A DNA stretch of 64,000 nucleotides from Ampullaceana balthica (lineage: Eukaryota; Mollusca; Gastropoda; Lymnaeidae). The translations under genes and the position numbers were made by a program. The stretch covers positions 186,001 through 250,000 of the forward strand of contig CALYLW010000345.1 of assembly GCA_944989445.1 (NCBI GenBank). The letters run 5' to 3'. The notes under the pieces were generated by a model. The model had not been told where the DNA came from. It saw only the letters and a list, made by a program, of their open reading frames with translations, and ran no database searches. Position 1 is the stretch's first letter; every line of letters starts with the position of its first letter. Of the stretch, positions 23,130 to 44,946 are shown in pieces.

Positions 23130-23663
23130 CAAATATTTATTAGACACTTCATATACAAAGACAAGTTGCTGGATTGACACAGTAACTTTGGACTCAACAC
23201 AATTACTAAAGATAACTATCCGATGACAGAAAATGTTATTTCTTATTATAATATTTTAAACAATCAATTCACTGTTAATAGTTAATTAATATAACTGATT
23301 TCACCGTCACCGTATCTTGTCATATCCTAGATACGCCTTAGTATGTTTTTGTTTAATTTAGTTTGTCTGTGGGGTGGGGCGGCTCTGGGATTTGTAAGAA
23401 AAGAACAGAACATTATAACCTTTGTATTTAGCTTTGGAAGTGGTAATTGCCAGTCAGCTGGGGGAAAACGTTAAATTTTAATAAACTTTTTGAATCTCGG
23501 TAAGTGGCGTAGCCTTTTAACTCTCTAAAAATGGTAAACAAAGTTATACGTTGACAAGACAAACGTTAAACTTTTGTTATTATCACAATAGAGATGAACA
23601 TAAAATTTAAGCAGATAATTCTTATCCACGTATGAATGATTAATAAATAGTGATTGCTTAAAA
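23130..23663. other. 5' flank of the SLC10A7-like gene
   Basis: No upstream coding exon is needed: an in-frame stop (tga, 23637-23639) precedes the chosen ATG at 23664. No obvious core promoter element is seen. Confidence 0.45.
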
Positions 23664-32801
<9,138 letters not shown>

Positions 32802-34609
32802 AATTGAAGACAACTGATCCACTTATGAAATTGATAAAAACCTCTCTTCACACAAAATTGATGACAACCTCTTTTCATTAAAAAGCTTTAAAACATGTTT
32901 ATGTTAAATTTAAACTAAACTATTTTGTTTTTGTTTAAAACCTGATTGGGTACTTAGTACCTAAAAATGCAATGTGTTTGTTTTTGTTTTATTTTAAAAA
33001 CTGAAATATTATGGTTATTTAAAGTACATTTAATTCATTTCCTCCTGAATTGTGCCAACTTAAATTTCTTGAAAAAGAGAAGTAACTTTCTTTTCTTTAA
33101 ATTTAAAATATCGAGCAATCTAAAAGATAAATGCATTAGAGTAATCTAAAAGATAAATGCATTAAATTTACTTTTAAAATTATATAGCATTCACGGGGAA
33201 AAAAATTATGAAGACAGCATGATTTTCGGCACCATGGGTGAACATATGTTAGTTATAAATGCATCATATTAAACCACACAAAGACTGAAAGTGCACAAAA
33301 AAGATTTTAATCTCCCTTTTTTTGATATGCAAATGATGTAATTTTGGTTAGTGTCCATAAAAGCAAGATTTTATGCTTTTTTTTTCATATGCAAAAGCAT
33401 TTAATAAGTTGTGAAATGAAATGAAACTTGCTATATAATAGTACCTCATGTGCTTTTGGCACGTGCTCAGCTGAAAAGTTCATAATGAGAGATTTCAGTT
33501 TATGTAACGGAGGTATATTTTTAAATATAATAATTTGCTTTATTTGAACTGAAATAATGAATTAAAAATTATGACATTTTTTGGAAAACGCAGTACTGCT
33601 GTACTTTATTTTTAAGTAATTATTTTTATTTTACCTATGGAAATATTAACATTCGGATTTTAGTCATCGTAAATATTAAATTAAAAAATTTTCAATTAAT
33701 ACTGTAAAGATTTTTTATATTATATCTTGCAATCTTCGAGTTCATTTTAGAATACATTGAATGTTTAAATGCTAATGTCCTTTTATAATTTATAAATGTT
33801 AAGTATTGAGCTTTAACTTTTTGTAGTTATTTTCATTCTCAATTCTTTTGACCATTTTATTTAACAACGGGTTAAATTTTGTAAAATTTTGTAAAAAGTA
33901 CATTTCATTTTCACCCTACTCAAAATTTGTGTTGATTTTCATGGTTAAATTTTTAAAGTATTTATATGTTGTTTAAAAAAGGAATCAATATCCATAGGTA
34001 TACATGTTCCATTAAAATTTAATGAAGAACTTCAATATCACTGATTCCGTATTTTAACATTAAAAAAGGATAAAATATATATTTTGCCTTCAATAAAATT
34101 TTCTTCCCCACACGTTATTTATGTCTTATTTACTTTTTTTGTAATCATTACGATTTTCTAACTTGCCCGAGATTTTACTCTCTATACATCCCATGAACAA
34201 AAACTGGATCAGCCCATCCATTCTTACAAAACAAATTGTCTCTCTTTGTCTTATACTTATAACAAAACACAACTTGACTTGCTGTTTTCTGAAATGCTTG
34301 AATTGGAAATTTCCCTCCCCTTGTCATGGTAATTTTTAGATTAAAAACTGGTGATCTTGTACCAAACATAAACTTTTATTCCAATATACTTCTGTAAATA
34401 TATTTAACCCTAAATGGAGTCCCATTACAAATTCCCACAAATTTCTTTTCAAAATAAAGGGAAAATCTTTGTTCAATTTCATTTCGTGAGGTGGTAATCC
34501 AGATTCATTTGCAAAATATAAAAACTCGGGGGATTCTTCAATGAAATCATCATATTCTGATTTTTCAAAAAGATCTGATAGTGTTTCAATAGTGTCATTT
34601 TATATGGCA
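32802..34609. other. SLC10A7 3' UTR and downstream spacer
   Basis: AT-rich, with no coding exon recognised. A polyadenylation hexamer AATAAA is at 34092-34097, but nearer variants may be used. A 22-bp direct repeat (core taaaagataaatgcatta) occurs twice at about 33116-33165. Confidence 0.5.
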
Positions 34610-34904
34610 TCCGTCCGTCCTCAGGGGATGATGGCGTTGACTCCTGCTCCTCTTCTCCCCTTCCCCTTTCTCCTGGCTCTTCACTCCTGGCGGTGAGGGA
34701 GGCTTCCGCAACGTGAATGCCCTCATGAACTTTTGACCGACAGAGTGAGCGCTCCTCAGCAATGGACTCCCACGTTTTGTGATCGATGCGGGCCAAGGAC
34801 GTGTCTTTCTTGCAGATGTCCTTGTAGCGCAGGCAGGGGTGACCTCTTTTCCTCACGCCAGTTGCCAGCTCACCATAAAGCATGGCTCTTGGAATTCGCT
34901 CGTG
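34610..34904 (-). pseudogene. LINE 3' fragment, same family as 60423-61710
   Basis: The minus strand reads IPRAMLYGELATG, LRYKDICKKD and a DHKTWESIAEERS segment, then a Glu/Arg/Pro-rich tail ending EDGRMP. The same order is found at 60760-60423. It is 5'-truncated to the last ~95 residues, and its 5' edge abuts the dispersed repeat fragment at 34905-34952 with no spacer. Confidence 0.82.
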
Positions 34905-34952
34905 GACCGCACTGGGTGACATCACAAGGGGTGACACCAAAATGTAAAATGA
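34905..34952 (+). repeat. Dispersed short repeat (gacgcctctg family), fragment
   Basis: The segment gtggaccgcactgggtgaca, then ggggtgacaccaaaatgtaaaat, is identical to the start of the copy at 39760-39810. It is only about 48 bp and lies directly against the LINE fragment. Confidence 0.75.
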
Positions 34953-35946
34953 ATACCCTCATCCGTTGGCTTATCACCATTTCAAGTTTTAAAAATCCAT
35001 TGCGTGAAATCTTCTCAAACTGAACACAACTAAAGTCGTCTTCTTGAACATTGATAACTGGTATGTTCTTGGTCTGCTTACACACGGTAAAACTCGTTTG
35101 TTCTTGTTCAGCTTACAAGCGGTAACTTATTTCTACAGAAATGACTGCGTGTACTCAGTCCAACCAGTGAAACTCATCCTCCTGTCTTTTCAATCGACAG
35201 AATTAGTCTGAAGTCTCCACCCAAAGTCATTGTTCTTCCTCCAAATGTCAAATTGGCCCCTGATATCAATCGCAATTATTTATTAGTAATGTCCACCTCA
35301 ACATTTTGGCACGACAGTCTAATATATTATGCCATCCAGCTTTATTGTTTAGTTTCACTTTCGAATTTGCATTTTGTTATAATTGAAATGAAGTCCCAAA
35401 ATTCTTATCCTTTGTTCACAATTCCCATCGAACTTGAAGTAATATAATTTTTCTGAAGTAATGTAACCCTGTATAAATGTGTATGTTTTTTACGCCCCTA
35501 TCCTATTAACTCGTGCACGTTTCCGGATCTGTATATGTCGTCAGAATCTGTTACCGTATCTCATTATTGTTCAATATCTAATTTCATTATCTATTATTTC
35601 CTTTTTCCAAATAGCATTGTTTTAGTAAATATTCAAAATGTATAATACTTTATTTTGTGACGAATTAACGCCCTTAAACTATGTTGTTATTGAAGAATTT
35701 TATTGTTGCTCTACCGAGGATTTCGGAACGCCAGCACACAACAGGAATAGAATGCAGAAGACAAAAAAACTTGTTGCTAATACAGGATTGATGTCCTGAA
35801 GAGAATAGTTGCAGTAATGATATTTTTTTTTGCTGAAAGAGTAGCAGCTTTTCGTGTTGACAGTCGTTTTACAGAATTCTTAAACATTCGTTTACAGGAT
35901 TTTCCTAACAATGTCAACTACCTTCGTTACGTTGATTTTTAGCTGT
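34953..35946. other. Intergenic spacer
   Basis: No gene, TIR pair or RNA gene recognised. Confidence 0.4.
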
Positions 35947-37020
35947 ATTTTATTTAGGGTTACCATACGTCCGGTTTTCCCCGGACACGTCCTCTTTTTA
36001 TGCTCCCTGTCCGGGCGCCCGGGAGGCTTTCCAGAAAAATGGATGTTGTCCGGGTTTTACACTACTGTTTAGTAAACTTAAGTAGTTTAGTTGCTAACTT
36101 ATTGGGGTTTTTTCAGTCAGCTAGTGTGGTGCACTTATCACTCAGTTAATAAAAGTTTTATAATTCCATAAATGATCTTTGGCACCTAGAGGGGAAGGGG
36201 TTCCACACATTTGTGACGATGTGTGACGAGGGAGAAGGGGGTGTTTGAGAAATGTGATGTCACATCAAAACTCTCAACTTTAATTAAAAGTTCCACTTAA
36301 ATATTTGATTGCCTACTATTTATTTTATGACGTTTTACATGGCTTCACAAGTGTTACGATATTAGAGTGCAACCTTGCACTAAATACATACTTAAATGAC
36401 AAAAACAAATTTAAAAACCCCGTAAAAAAACAAGTTTTTGACTATAAATCCTTTATGTATGAGACATAACTAAAAGAATATTCATTATAATACGCAGCGC
36501 AAGACAATCCAAAAATACAAAATTTTAGTTATGTGTCCTAAAACATGTTTAATATAATGCGCACTGATCGGGAATATATTTATAAAAAGTATTGTCAATA
36601 AAATACTCACCTTATTGCACGACGGGAAAGGGTGTTCAATATTATACGCACCACGACACTATAGCAAAAAAAATGTAACATGTTACATAGACATAAATAA
36701 AGATAATCTAAAAATTCATTAATTTAATTACGGTACATTCGATTTATCTGAAATTTTGATACGTCATTTTTATCATCGGCACGAGTCTGCCTGCAAAATT
36801 TCACCTCGCTAGCTTACGAGGAAGTGGGTTAAAAATCGATCTAAAGTTTTTTTCGACAAGGGCTCAGACACCATGAGGAAATATAAAGGATTTAATTATT
36901 TTTTAAACGTAAAAACTAAGTTTTTGACTGTAAATCCTTGATGTACGAGACATAACTTAAAGAATGTTCATTATAATACGCAGCGCACGACAATCCAAAG
37001 ATCCAAAATTTTAGTTATAG

Positions 37021-38864
37021 GGGCCGTCCATAAATGACGTCACGCACCTAGAGGGGGGGGGAGGGGGTCACACTTTTGTGACGTTGCGTGACGAGGGGGA
37101 GGGAGGGGGGTTGAAGAAATGTGACGTCACATCAAAAGGGTAGCTTTAAATAAAACTTCCACTGAAATATTTGGTCGCTTACAATTTATTTAATTACTTT
37201 TTTTCTTTTAAAAAAAATCAGTGCTTCTCAATGTGCCGGTCGGTAGGCCATCAGACGCTGGTTGGCGTATGCTATCAAGACACGAAAATTAAAGCTAATT
37301 ATAATCCTTAAGTTTGAGAATCCACAAGATAACATATGAAATTGTTACACTGCATCACTTGATGTTGACATCAAAGCATTTGTGATCTAACCGCAGCTCC
37401 GTTTGGTTCTCTCATGCCCGTTACCACAAAATATACACGTTTATGTATGATGTATGCGTTACAGACTCAAGGGTCCTGCTCACATGACTCCGGGATTTGA
37501 GGGAGCGTCTTTAGCACCCCCACCCACCCCCCACCCCGAAAATGCTACTGTTGAGTTTTACAAGCATGACAAGGGTCTAAAAATGATTTGAATAGGATTA
37601 TGCGTAGATATTTTAAGTCAAAACGACACGGAATATCCGTTTTCTTTAAAAGGGGAGGGAATCTATTTGATAGAATTAAAAACGTTTTAAGTTTGATATA
37701 ATTGTTCGATTGGTTTTTGGTCAAACGCCCCTAGTCTCTTCTACATCAGTGCTTCTAAAAGTGGTGGTCCACGGACCGATGCCAGTCCGTGGGCCATCCG
37801 CTGCCGGTCAGCAGATGTTCTCAAAAAAAAAGACAGAAAAAATTGTCAGTGCAGGGAAAATAGTATACCGGTTACTGGTACAATGGAAAAAATTCCTGCT
37901 GGTCCGCAATACTAAAAAGTTTGAGAAGCACTGTTCTAGATATAATGGTAAATGAGCCCATTTAAAATTAGTCAAGTATTCAATAACTTTATTGAATGCA
38001 TTAAATTCTTGACATCGCAATTCGAGAGGAGAACAAAACAACTTTTCTTCTTAGCTCAGTTTTTAAGGCATTAATTTTAAATATCACAGAAATTCTATTT
38101 CACAAATATCAGATATGTGGATTAAGATTATTGTCACTCGTGTCAATATAAATGAAAGTAGGGTAGATTTAGGTGTCTTCATATAGTGCGTAGGTAAGAA
38201 ATCTACATAGTTGTCAAATTTTAAGAAAAATGCATTTTCTGGAAGGAACCGGTTTAATAATGGGCATATGTTCCAAGCATACACATGGCGTATTTTAATA
38301 TATCTAGCGGATTGTAGTGGATGTTATATGTCCCAAATGAGTCTGCATTACCCCCAAGAATTCCCTTTTTGACCCCAGTTTATGTTATTTACCTCTGTTC
38401 GCCGTCAGTCAATTGAGGGATTTTAAAAAAATACATTTTAAAAATGTTATTATTAAATTTTTAAAAATTCTAAACAAAGACGTTAACCGTGATGATTAAT
38501 AGTTAATGTTTAATTTGTATGCATTAAAATAAAATATAAGCTAAGCATGTTAACACAGTTCGTTTTCTGAAGGCCGGTTAAACGTTTTTTTAAAAATGCT
38601 TCACGTGGGTTACAATATTACAATTTAGATCTTCACTAAATAAAAAATAAATACTTAAATGACAATAAAAGTGATTTGAAACATACTTATTTTCAAATAG
38701 AAAATAAACGTTGTTTTATTGTGTTTTTTTTTGGGGGGGGGGTGGATCAAAGATTTGTGACGTATTTTTAGAGGGGGGTCTAAGTTTTTGTGACGACGCG
38801 TGACGAGGGGGGGGAGGGGGTAAAAATCGGCAAAAATCGCGTGACGTCATTTATGGACGGCCCC
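37021..38864. mobile_element. Third level: ggccgtccataaatgac-family element inserted into its relative
   Basis: It begins gggccgtccataaatgacgt and ends acgtcatttatggacggccc. It interrupts the second internal repeat unit of the 36165-39448 element. The uninterrupted first unit (about 36520-36545, tagttatgtgtcctaaaaca) gives the empty-site sequence, so insertion at a tat/ata-type target can be read directly. Confidence 0.85.
37739..37941. mobile_element. Fourth level: 187-bp hAT MITE
   Basis: The body is 37747-37933. It begins cagtgcttctaaaagtggtg and ends agtttgagaagcactg. The target duplication is ttctacat / ttctagat (7 of 8). It contains a tggtccacggaccgatgcca region and has no coding capacity. 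A second, single terminus of this type is at 37219 inside the same parent. Confidence 0.87.
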
Positions 38865-39754
38865 ATATCTCGTAAAACATGTTTAATATAATGCGCACCG
38901 ATCGGGAATATATTTTTAAAAATTATCGTCCATATAATACGCACCGAATCGCGCAACATGAAAGTATTTAAAAGGTCGTTCAATAAAATACGCACTGCGC
39001 ACCGCGACACTCTATCTAAAAAATTAACATGATAATTAGAGATAAATAAAATAATCTAAAAATAATTTAATGACAGTACATGCGATCGATCTGAAATTTT
39101 GATACATCGTTTTTATCATCGGCACAAAACTGCATGCACAATTTCAGCTCGCTAGCTTACGAGGAACTGGGTTAAAAATCGATCCAAAGTTTTTGGACAA
39201 ACAATCAAGCAAGCAAGGGCTCAAACAGACACCACGAGTTAATATTAATGTAATATAAAGGATTTTTAAAAAGATTTGAAACATGCTCTTTTTCAAATAG
39301 AAAATGCAGCTTTTTATTTGGGGGGGGGGCACCAAAGCTTTGTGACGTCATATTGGAGGGGGGGTCTACGTTTTTGTGACGACGCGTGACAAGGGGGAGG
39401 GGAGTGAAAATCGGTCAAAATCACGTGACGTCTTTTATGGATGGCCCCTGTATAATTAATTTGTACAAAACTTAATATTAGCCATATTTGATTAAAATGT
39501 AGTGTCCTCTTTTTCCATCTGACAATTATGGCAACCCTAATTTTATTCCTTTCTAAACAACAGATGTAGAGATACCAATTACCATGAAAATGAAATGTAT
39601 GACGTCATTGTTCCACTATTTGAACTATATATGATGAATTTATTGATTTGTTAGAATTCAATGTATAATTCCTAAATCCAGAAATCAGTATCGATTTGAT
39701 TAATTGATGATATCAGTCATGTGGATCAGCTCCAGAAGCGTCGGGGGTGGGGAG

Positions 39755-39920
39755 TGGGGTGTGGACCGCACTGGGTGACATCACAAGGGGTGACACCAAA
39801 ATGTAAAATCCTGTATGTTCCCGTTATTTGGCACTGGTACTAGTAGACTCGGAGGAGGCCCATAGGGGGTGACACAAGGAGCTAACACACTTTGTGACAC
39901 CAACCCCAGTGACGCCTCTG
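39755..39920 (+). repeat. Dispersed short repeat (gacgcctctg family), copy 3
   Basis: It runs from gtggaccgcactgggtgaca, through cccgttatttggcactggta, to caaccccagtgacgcctctg. It is the cleanest copy in the window and useful for defining the family boundaries. Confidence 0.8.
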
Positions 39921-40200
39921 CTTTGGCCAAAAATAAAGTTTTTAAAATGTAAAACTACACTTAATGGTAATGTTCATGTACTAAACCTCTTTTAAAATGT
40001 TGGGATATGTGCGTTTCTTAGTTGCTGGTGCTCATTCTTCATCCTAATGATAAAATGACATGCGACCCATATATTCAGAATCACTACTTGCTTGACTTTC
40101 AGACAAGTTAGTCTAAATTCGGTTGATACGGTAAGGGATATCAATATCAGTAACAACGTGGTCAGCACGAAGTCATGCTACAAGCTAAAAGAGTTTTGGG

Positions 40201-40515
40201 GGCCGTCCATAAATGTCGTCACGCAATTTTGACCGATTTCTCCCCCCTCTACACGCGTCGTCACAAAATGTTAGACCCCCCCCCTTTTTTTTTCTTCCAA
40301 TAATACGTCACAAAGGTTTGACACCCCCCCCCCAAAAAAAAAGAAAAAAAGAAAAAAGAAAAACCACTTAACAACAGCCCACCTTATGTTCCATTTGAAA
40401 ATGAGTATGTTTCAAATCACTTTTTTTCATTTAAGTATTTATTTAGTGTATGTCTACATTGTAATATCGTAATACGCGTGAAGCTATGTAAAACGGCATT
40501 AAATAAATTGTAAGC
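40201..40515. mobile_element. Non-autonomous DNA element (ggccgtccataaatgac family), copy with one end
   Basis: It begins gggggccgtccataaatgtc and continues through C-rich tracts and a ttcaaatcac segment typical of the family. A hAT terminus (cagtgcttctcaaactt) interrupts at 40516, and no family right end is seen beyond it, so the copy is truncated. Confidence 0.7.
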
Positions 40516-42367
40516 CAGTGCTTCTCAAACTTTTTCGTATTAGACGACCGGCAGGAATTTTTTTTTAATGCATTTCACCAGGTACCGGTGCATTCTTTTC
40601 CCGTTTTGACGTGATTTTCCCTGTACTTACGTGATAACAAAATCGGCCCCTACATGGCTTCAGTTAAAGCCCTATACAATTAAGTATGAATTCGGCTTGT
40701 TTTGAATTTTAAAAAATTTAAAAAAATAAATAATAATAAATAGTTTTATTAAAAACTTAAACCAAGTTGACTCACTAATTTTCCAGTCCAAACTTAGCCA
40801 ATATCCCGGCGCTCTGACGTCATCTCCACGTCGATAGATACGGATTGAAAAATTGGTAAACAAAATACAAATTAATGATGTTGACCATTAGTCAATACCC
40901 TCTGTATTGGTTAAATACATTGAGATTATATCAGAAGAGGATATTAAATATGTGTGGTACTTCGGAAAAAAAATCCGATTGAATGTTTTCTTTCTTTTTA
41001 AAAGTTACCTGTTTTCGATATATAAATAAAATGAAAACACTGTCGCTTCTGACTTCTGAGTGCTACTCATTATCATTAACTATGAAATTATGACGTAAAG
41101 TAAGCAAATGCTATTTACTAGGCTTATTGGAGTCCTTCATTAACAATTAAAATGGCTCATTAGTCCAATGTCTTGGCAAACGGTTCTCTTAAGGAAATGG
41201 CTACATTTTGACCCTGCCTTTTTTTTACTTTTACTAGCCTTTGCTTTTAATTTAGACTCGAATCACTATTGACAATTGACACTATTGGGACCCAATTAGT
41301 CATGTAAACACGGCGCCTAAAAATGAGCTGATATCACTATATCGTCATGCTCATTTGCACATACTCGCATTGGTGAAATATATATATAGATAGTTACAGA
41401 GTATCACCTATTTTAAACAATCTTTTTCATGATTCATGTTAATACTCTTGTACTTGTATAAAGTTAAAATAGTTAAATTAAATATATCTAAATAATCTAA
41501 TGAAGATATATATATTTAACTTTATATCTGCGTGCTAAAAAAATCTGCTCTGCATACAAGAAAATGTCCCCACTTCCCCCACCCGTTTAAACGCCCCCTT
41601 CCCATGTAAAAAAAGTTTTAACTGTTTTACCGTTCGTGAGTAATTAAATAGAGCGAAAAAAAATTTAATTGAAAAAGTAAAAACGAAATAAACAACATTT
41701 GAATTTCCATACTAGTACTTCTACTGTCTAAAATTTAATTTAAAATCTAAAAGCCAACCACCCTGACCCTGGGTCCAAATAGCCATTTAATATAAAGAGA
41801 CCTGCCCTGGGTCTGAAGATCCATTTGATTCTATAAGGACCCAGGTCCAAAAGCTGCAGCCCTTCTCTTAAACTTCAGTAAGGCAAGACAAACTTAGAGT
41901 TAATAAAAATAAAAAATGAAATGTTAAGTCCTAAGCTTGACAGAATTATAGGCTAGTGGCAGTAACTAAAGCAATTCTTTAAATTTATAATTGAAATATA
42001 AATAAGTTATTATAATAAGTAAAGTTAGATTAGTAGAGCTCCAGCCTTTTCATTCCGTTTCTGTACTGTTACAGGCCAGATATTTTTGGGCCTTAAACAA
42101 CTGGATATGTTTACGGTCTTCAGTGTGCACATCAGCATTAAAAAAGTCAGGGTGAAGGGGCCACTTTCTTTTAATACCCCAGAGCAAATTCCTGTTTGTC
42201 CTCATCCTACCCTGGCTTGGCTACGGGCTTGTTACTACATTAACATTAAGATCAATTCCTACTAAGTATTTATTTGGTTTTTATTATAACTTAATAAGTC
42301 TTAAAATGCAAATAAGTCTTAATAAAATCTTAGCCTTAGTTGCATCTCCAGTCTTTAAAATTTATAA
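40516..42367. other. Intergenic spacer with hAT-end fragment
   Basis: It starts with a solitary cagtgcttctcaaac terminus. A short imperfect repeat of ccctgggtc/catttaatat/aaggaccc units lies at about 41760-41850. Otherwise no recognised feature. Confidence 0.5.
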
Positions 42368-42696
42368 TCCTATATAATAAAAGGCTATGTTCCGTGCGGT
42401 CATCGATAGTGATTGGTCCCTCAAACACATATGACTCCTACAGCCAATCATATTGAACACGTTTACGCAGACGTTCAAACTGAGTTATTTTTGGTGCAGT
42501 ATTTCTTCCACGACTTTATTTTGAGTTATGCGTTGGGATTTATAGTCAAAAGCTCTGTTTTTACGAGTTATTTATTTTAACTATAATGAATAGTATTTTT
42601 GACGTGATGCACAGGTATGCCGGTCGAGACGGCTGTTGGAGGGGAGTTACAACATGCACCGAACGGTGGCGGAACGTCCTTGGACGGGCTTTGTTG
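42368..42696 (+). mobile_element. Helitron-like element fragment, copy 1 (family R)
   Basis: It starts tcctatataataaaaggc directly after an A, as Helitron 5' ends do (TC start, insertion between A and T). The next ~330 bp match 52160-52505 closely, including gattggtccctcaaacacat and gccggtcgagac. A pogo-like element follows, and no Helitron 3' hairpin or Rep/helicase coding is seen. The Helitron label is an inference from the 5' end. Confidence 0.6.
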
Positions 42697-42712
42697 CTCT
42701 TAATAGTAATAG

Positions 42713-44038
42713 TACAGTGGGGCCCACTTAACTCGAGCCCGGTTAACTCGCCAGCTCTATTAATTCGATCTCGAACCCCATGACCAATCGTCAGCTTTTG
42801 AAAAGGTTAGATGTGATTTTTTATAACCAAGTGAAGGCATAAAATTTCTGCCTCGCTGGTGACGTCACAGCCCGCTTGCTCACAGTGCTTTGTTACTAAC
42901 TTAAATCGCCAGCTTTTGAAAATGTTCTTATCGATAGGGCTGAACCGATCGGTTCGGCTACTCGGCATCGGCCGATTTTCGTATAATCGGAGATACCCGG
43001 CAATCGGCCGCATAAGTGATGCCGAGTATTATGTAATTGCTCCAATAGCAAAGATGCACGCAGAATCGCATGTCTAAAACATTTCGTTTTGTATGGAATA
43101 ACAAAATGTACCGTGTGCAGATTTGTTGTCATTGGCAACCATTCATCCTTCAACCTCATTTTTACTCTATTACTACTGCTTTGTTCTCATTGTTTCATTC
43201 ATAAGAAGTGGCCGTGTGCAAAAGCCATTTAACTATTGGTTAGAATTAATTAAAATGTATCAAAGTTGAAGGTTCAAAAGGAGTTCCTAATTTATTTTTG
43301 TACACTTTTATAGAGAAGAGTTCGCTTTGTTATGAGTCATATATAGGTCATGATAAACAAATAACGGCAACGCCTTTGTGTAAAAAAAACCTCCAAAATC
43401 ATGTGCATGTAAATGTACATTCTCATTTATTAACTCTAGTGATGGGACGAAAAATCATATGGTGCTTACTGTAAACAAAGCTCCTCAGATTTTAAAATAT
43501 ATAATATAACAGACTACAGACAGTTTACCCACACCCACTCTCAATCTCCCACACCATTGTTGTTGGTTAGTCCGATTAGCACTCAAGTTACCAAAGGAAT
43601 TCCGAGTCCATTATCAGCTGAGGGGACGGACGGGGTGGATTATGTATTTGTGTAGCTTGTAAGGAAAGTCACCAGTCACCAGCGGACCCTGCGCGCGCAC
43701 GAGGTACTAGATGAATTCCTTATACATGTAGTTATGTACTAGGGAAAAAAACAGCGCTAACGCAATAAAGGGTTATATTTAAACTTAAACGGTCCTTAAA
43801 AACGAACTGTCTTAACAACCTTAGGAAAGAGTGAAGAAATAGGGTCCCGACATTCCGATACGATTCCGATCAATCGTCCCATCACTAATTAACGCACATC
43901 ATGTATATAATTATAAAGAAATTTCAAGCGCATGTTAATATTTTGCCGCCATATTGGTTTTCCTTTAACTCGATGATCGGTTATCTCGGCGCCATTTTTC
44001 ATACCCCGAGGCCGTCGACTTAAGCGGGCCCCACTGTA
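42713..44038. mobile_element. Pogo/mariner-like non-autonomous element, copy 1
   Basis: The body is 42715-44036, flanked by TA. It begins cagtggggcccacttaactc and ends taagcgggccccactg. Subterminal tcgag/aactcg motifs occur at both ends. It contains the nested hAT MITE at 43437-43887 and a tagggctgaaccgatcggtt segment at about 42936 that may be another insertion. Its relative at 46769-47781 lies in the opposite orientation. Confidence 0.85.
43429..43895. mobile_element. Nested hAT MITE, 451 bp
   Basis: The body is 43437-43887. It begins tagtgatgggacga and ends tcgtcccatcacta, a perfect 14-bp TIR. The target duplication attaactc / attaacgc matches at 7 of 8. The same element sits at the same internal position in the second pogo-like copy (from about 46922). 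Confidence 0.87.
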
Positions 44039-44657
44039 TATTAATTTATAATAGACAGTTGTGGATGGGTGATGAAGTAAAAAAGACGAGTGTGCTCATG
44101 AAATTCTCCAAAGCTCACTTTAAATGACTGCAGGATGATTTGACGTGAAGCCTGCTAGCTGCTGAATATTAAGACGTTGAGCAGGGTCACTTCATGTGCT
44201 TGGTTTCCTGACCCCTGATCTATACTGAAAAATTAAGACAATTAAAGATGCTTGAATTTTTGGAGGGAAAAAAAATGTGATAATCTTGGTTATCACGTGT
44301 CACAAGGCTTTCATAATATTGAAAACGGTATTTAGGTTGTAATCAATGTGAACAAAAGTATTAACAAAAAATGGTTGCTGTGCAACTTTGCACACGAGTT
44401 TTTTTACTTTGCACACGAACCAACGAATCTTAGAGGGAACATTGGTTGTAATCAGCATTTCTATGCATTATCAATTATCAATAATTATTTGATTTATAAA
44501 TAAACAGCCCTACTCCACAGATATTCACTTAGCAACATTAGAGTCTGGAGGACTTTGGGCCCAATAATTAATATATTTTTCTATTTTTTTATTTTAAGAT
44601 TTAAAAAAAATTAATAATGCCATCTCTTCCAATGCTCAAGGCAGCTGACCAAACACA
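44039..44657. other. 5' flank of the arfaptin gene
   Basis: No coding exon upstream of 44658 is recognised. A possible acceptor (ttccaatgctcaag, ending about 44640) suggests the start codon is in the second exon, behind an undetected 5' UTR exon. Confidence 0.4.
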
Positions 44658-44946
44658 ATGACAGATATCAGAAACTCAGCTGGGTCTACCCCTATTCCTC
44701 CAGATGATGAAAACTTTGAGAGGGATCTCCAGGAAATGTTGGATGATGGCCCTAGTTTGAATGAAGTCACATCAAATGTTCAAGGAGGAACGCCAAACTC
44801 TGTTTCAGCCACATTTGCAGAAAAAGTTGGTCCCTTTTCCGCAGGAACAAGTGCGCCAGGGACCTTATCAACAAGCGGATCTGGGGGTATTTATGGATCT
44901 GGATCTGCTGGCTCTAGACTCACTCGCTCCTACACTATCCCTCCTG
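44658..44946 (+). CDS. Arfaptin exon with start codon
   Basis: The ATG is in the context acacaATGac. It encodes 96 residues plus one base; the donor is cctg|gtgtgt. It includes [19 protein letters not shown], the conserved N-terminal acidic motif of arfaptins (human ARFIP2 has EQDLQQVMVSGPNLNE, from memory), then a Gly/Ser-rich stretch and [12 protein letters not shown]. Confidence 0.9.

Larger units (their letters stand above)
36165..39448. mobile_element. Second level: degenerate ggccgtccataaatgac-family element
   Basis: The left end is eroded (ccataaatgatc, then cacctagagggg) and the right end is cacgtgacgtcttttatgga followed by tggcccc. Both are followed inward by gtgacgaggg/ggggg tracts as in the other members. 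The interior has two tandem copies of a family R-like unit: 36420-36900, and 36904-37020 continued at 38865-39260. Confidence 0.7.
35947..39547. mobile_element. Outermost hAT-like MITE of a four-level nest
   Basis: The body is 35955-39539. It begins tagggttaccatacgtccgg and ends ttatggcaaccctaa. The 8-bp duplication attttatt is perfect (35947-35954 and 39540-39547). Only about 200 bp on the left and 90 bp on the right belong to this element; both carry gtcctcttttt. The rest is later insertions. Confidence 0.9.
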
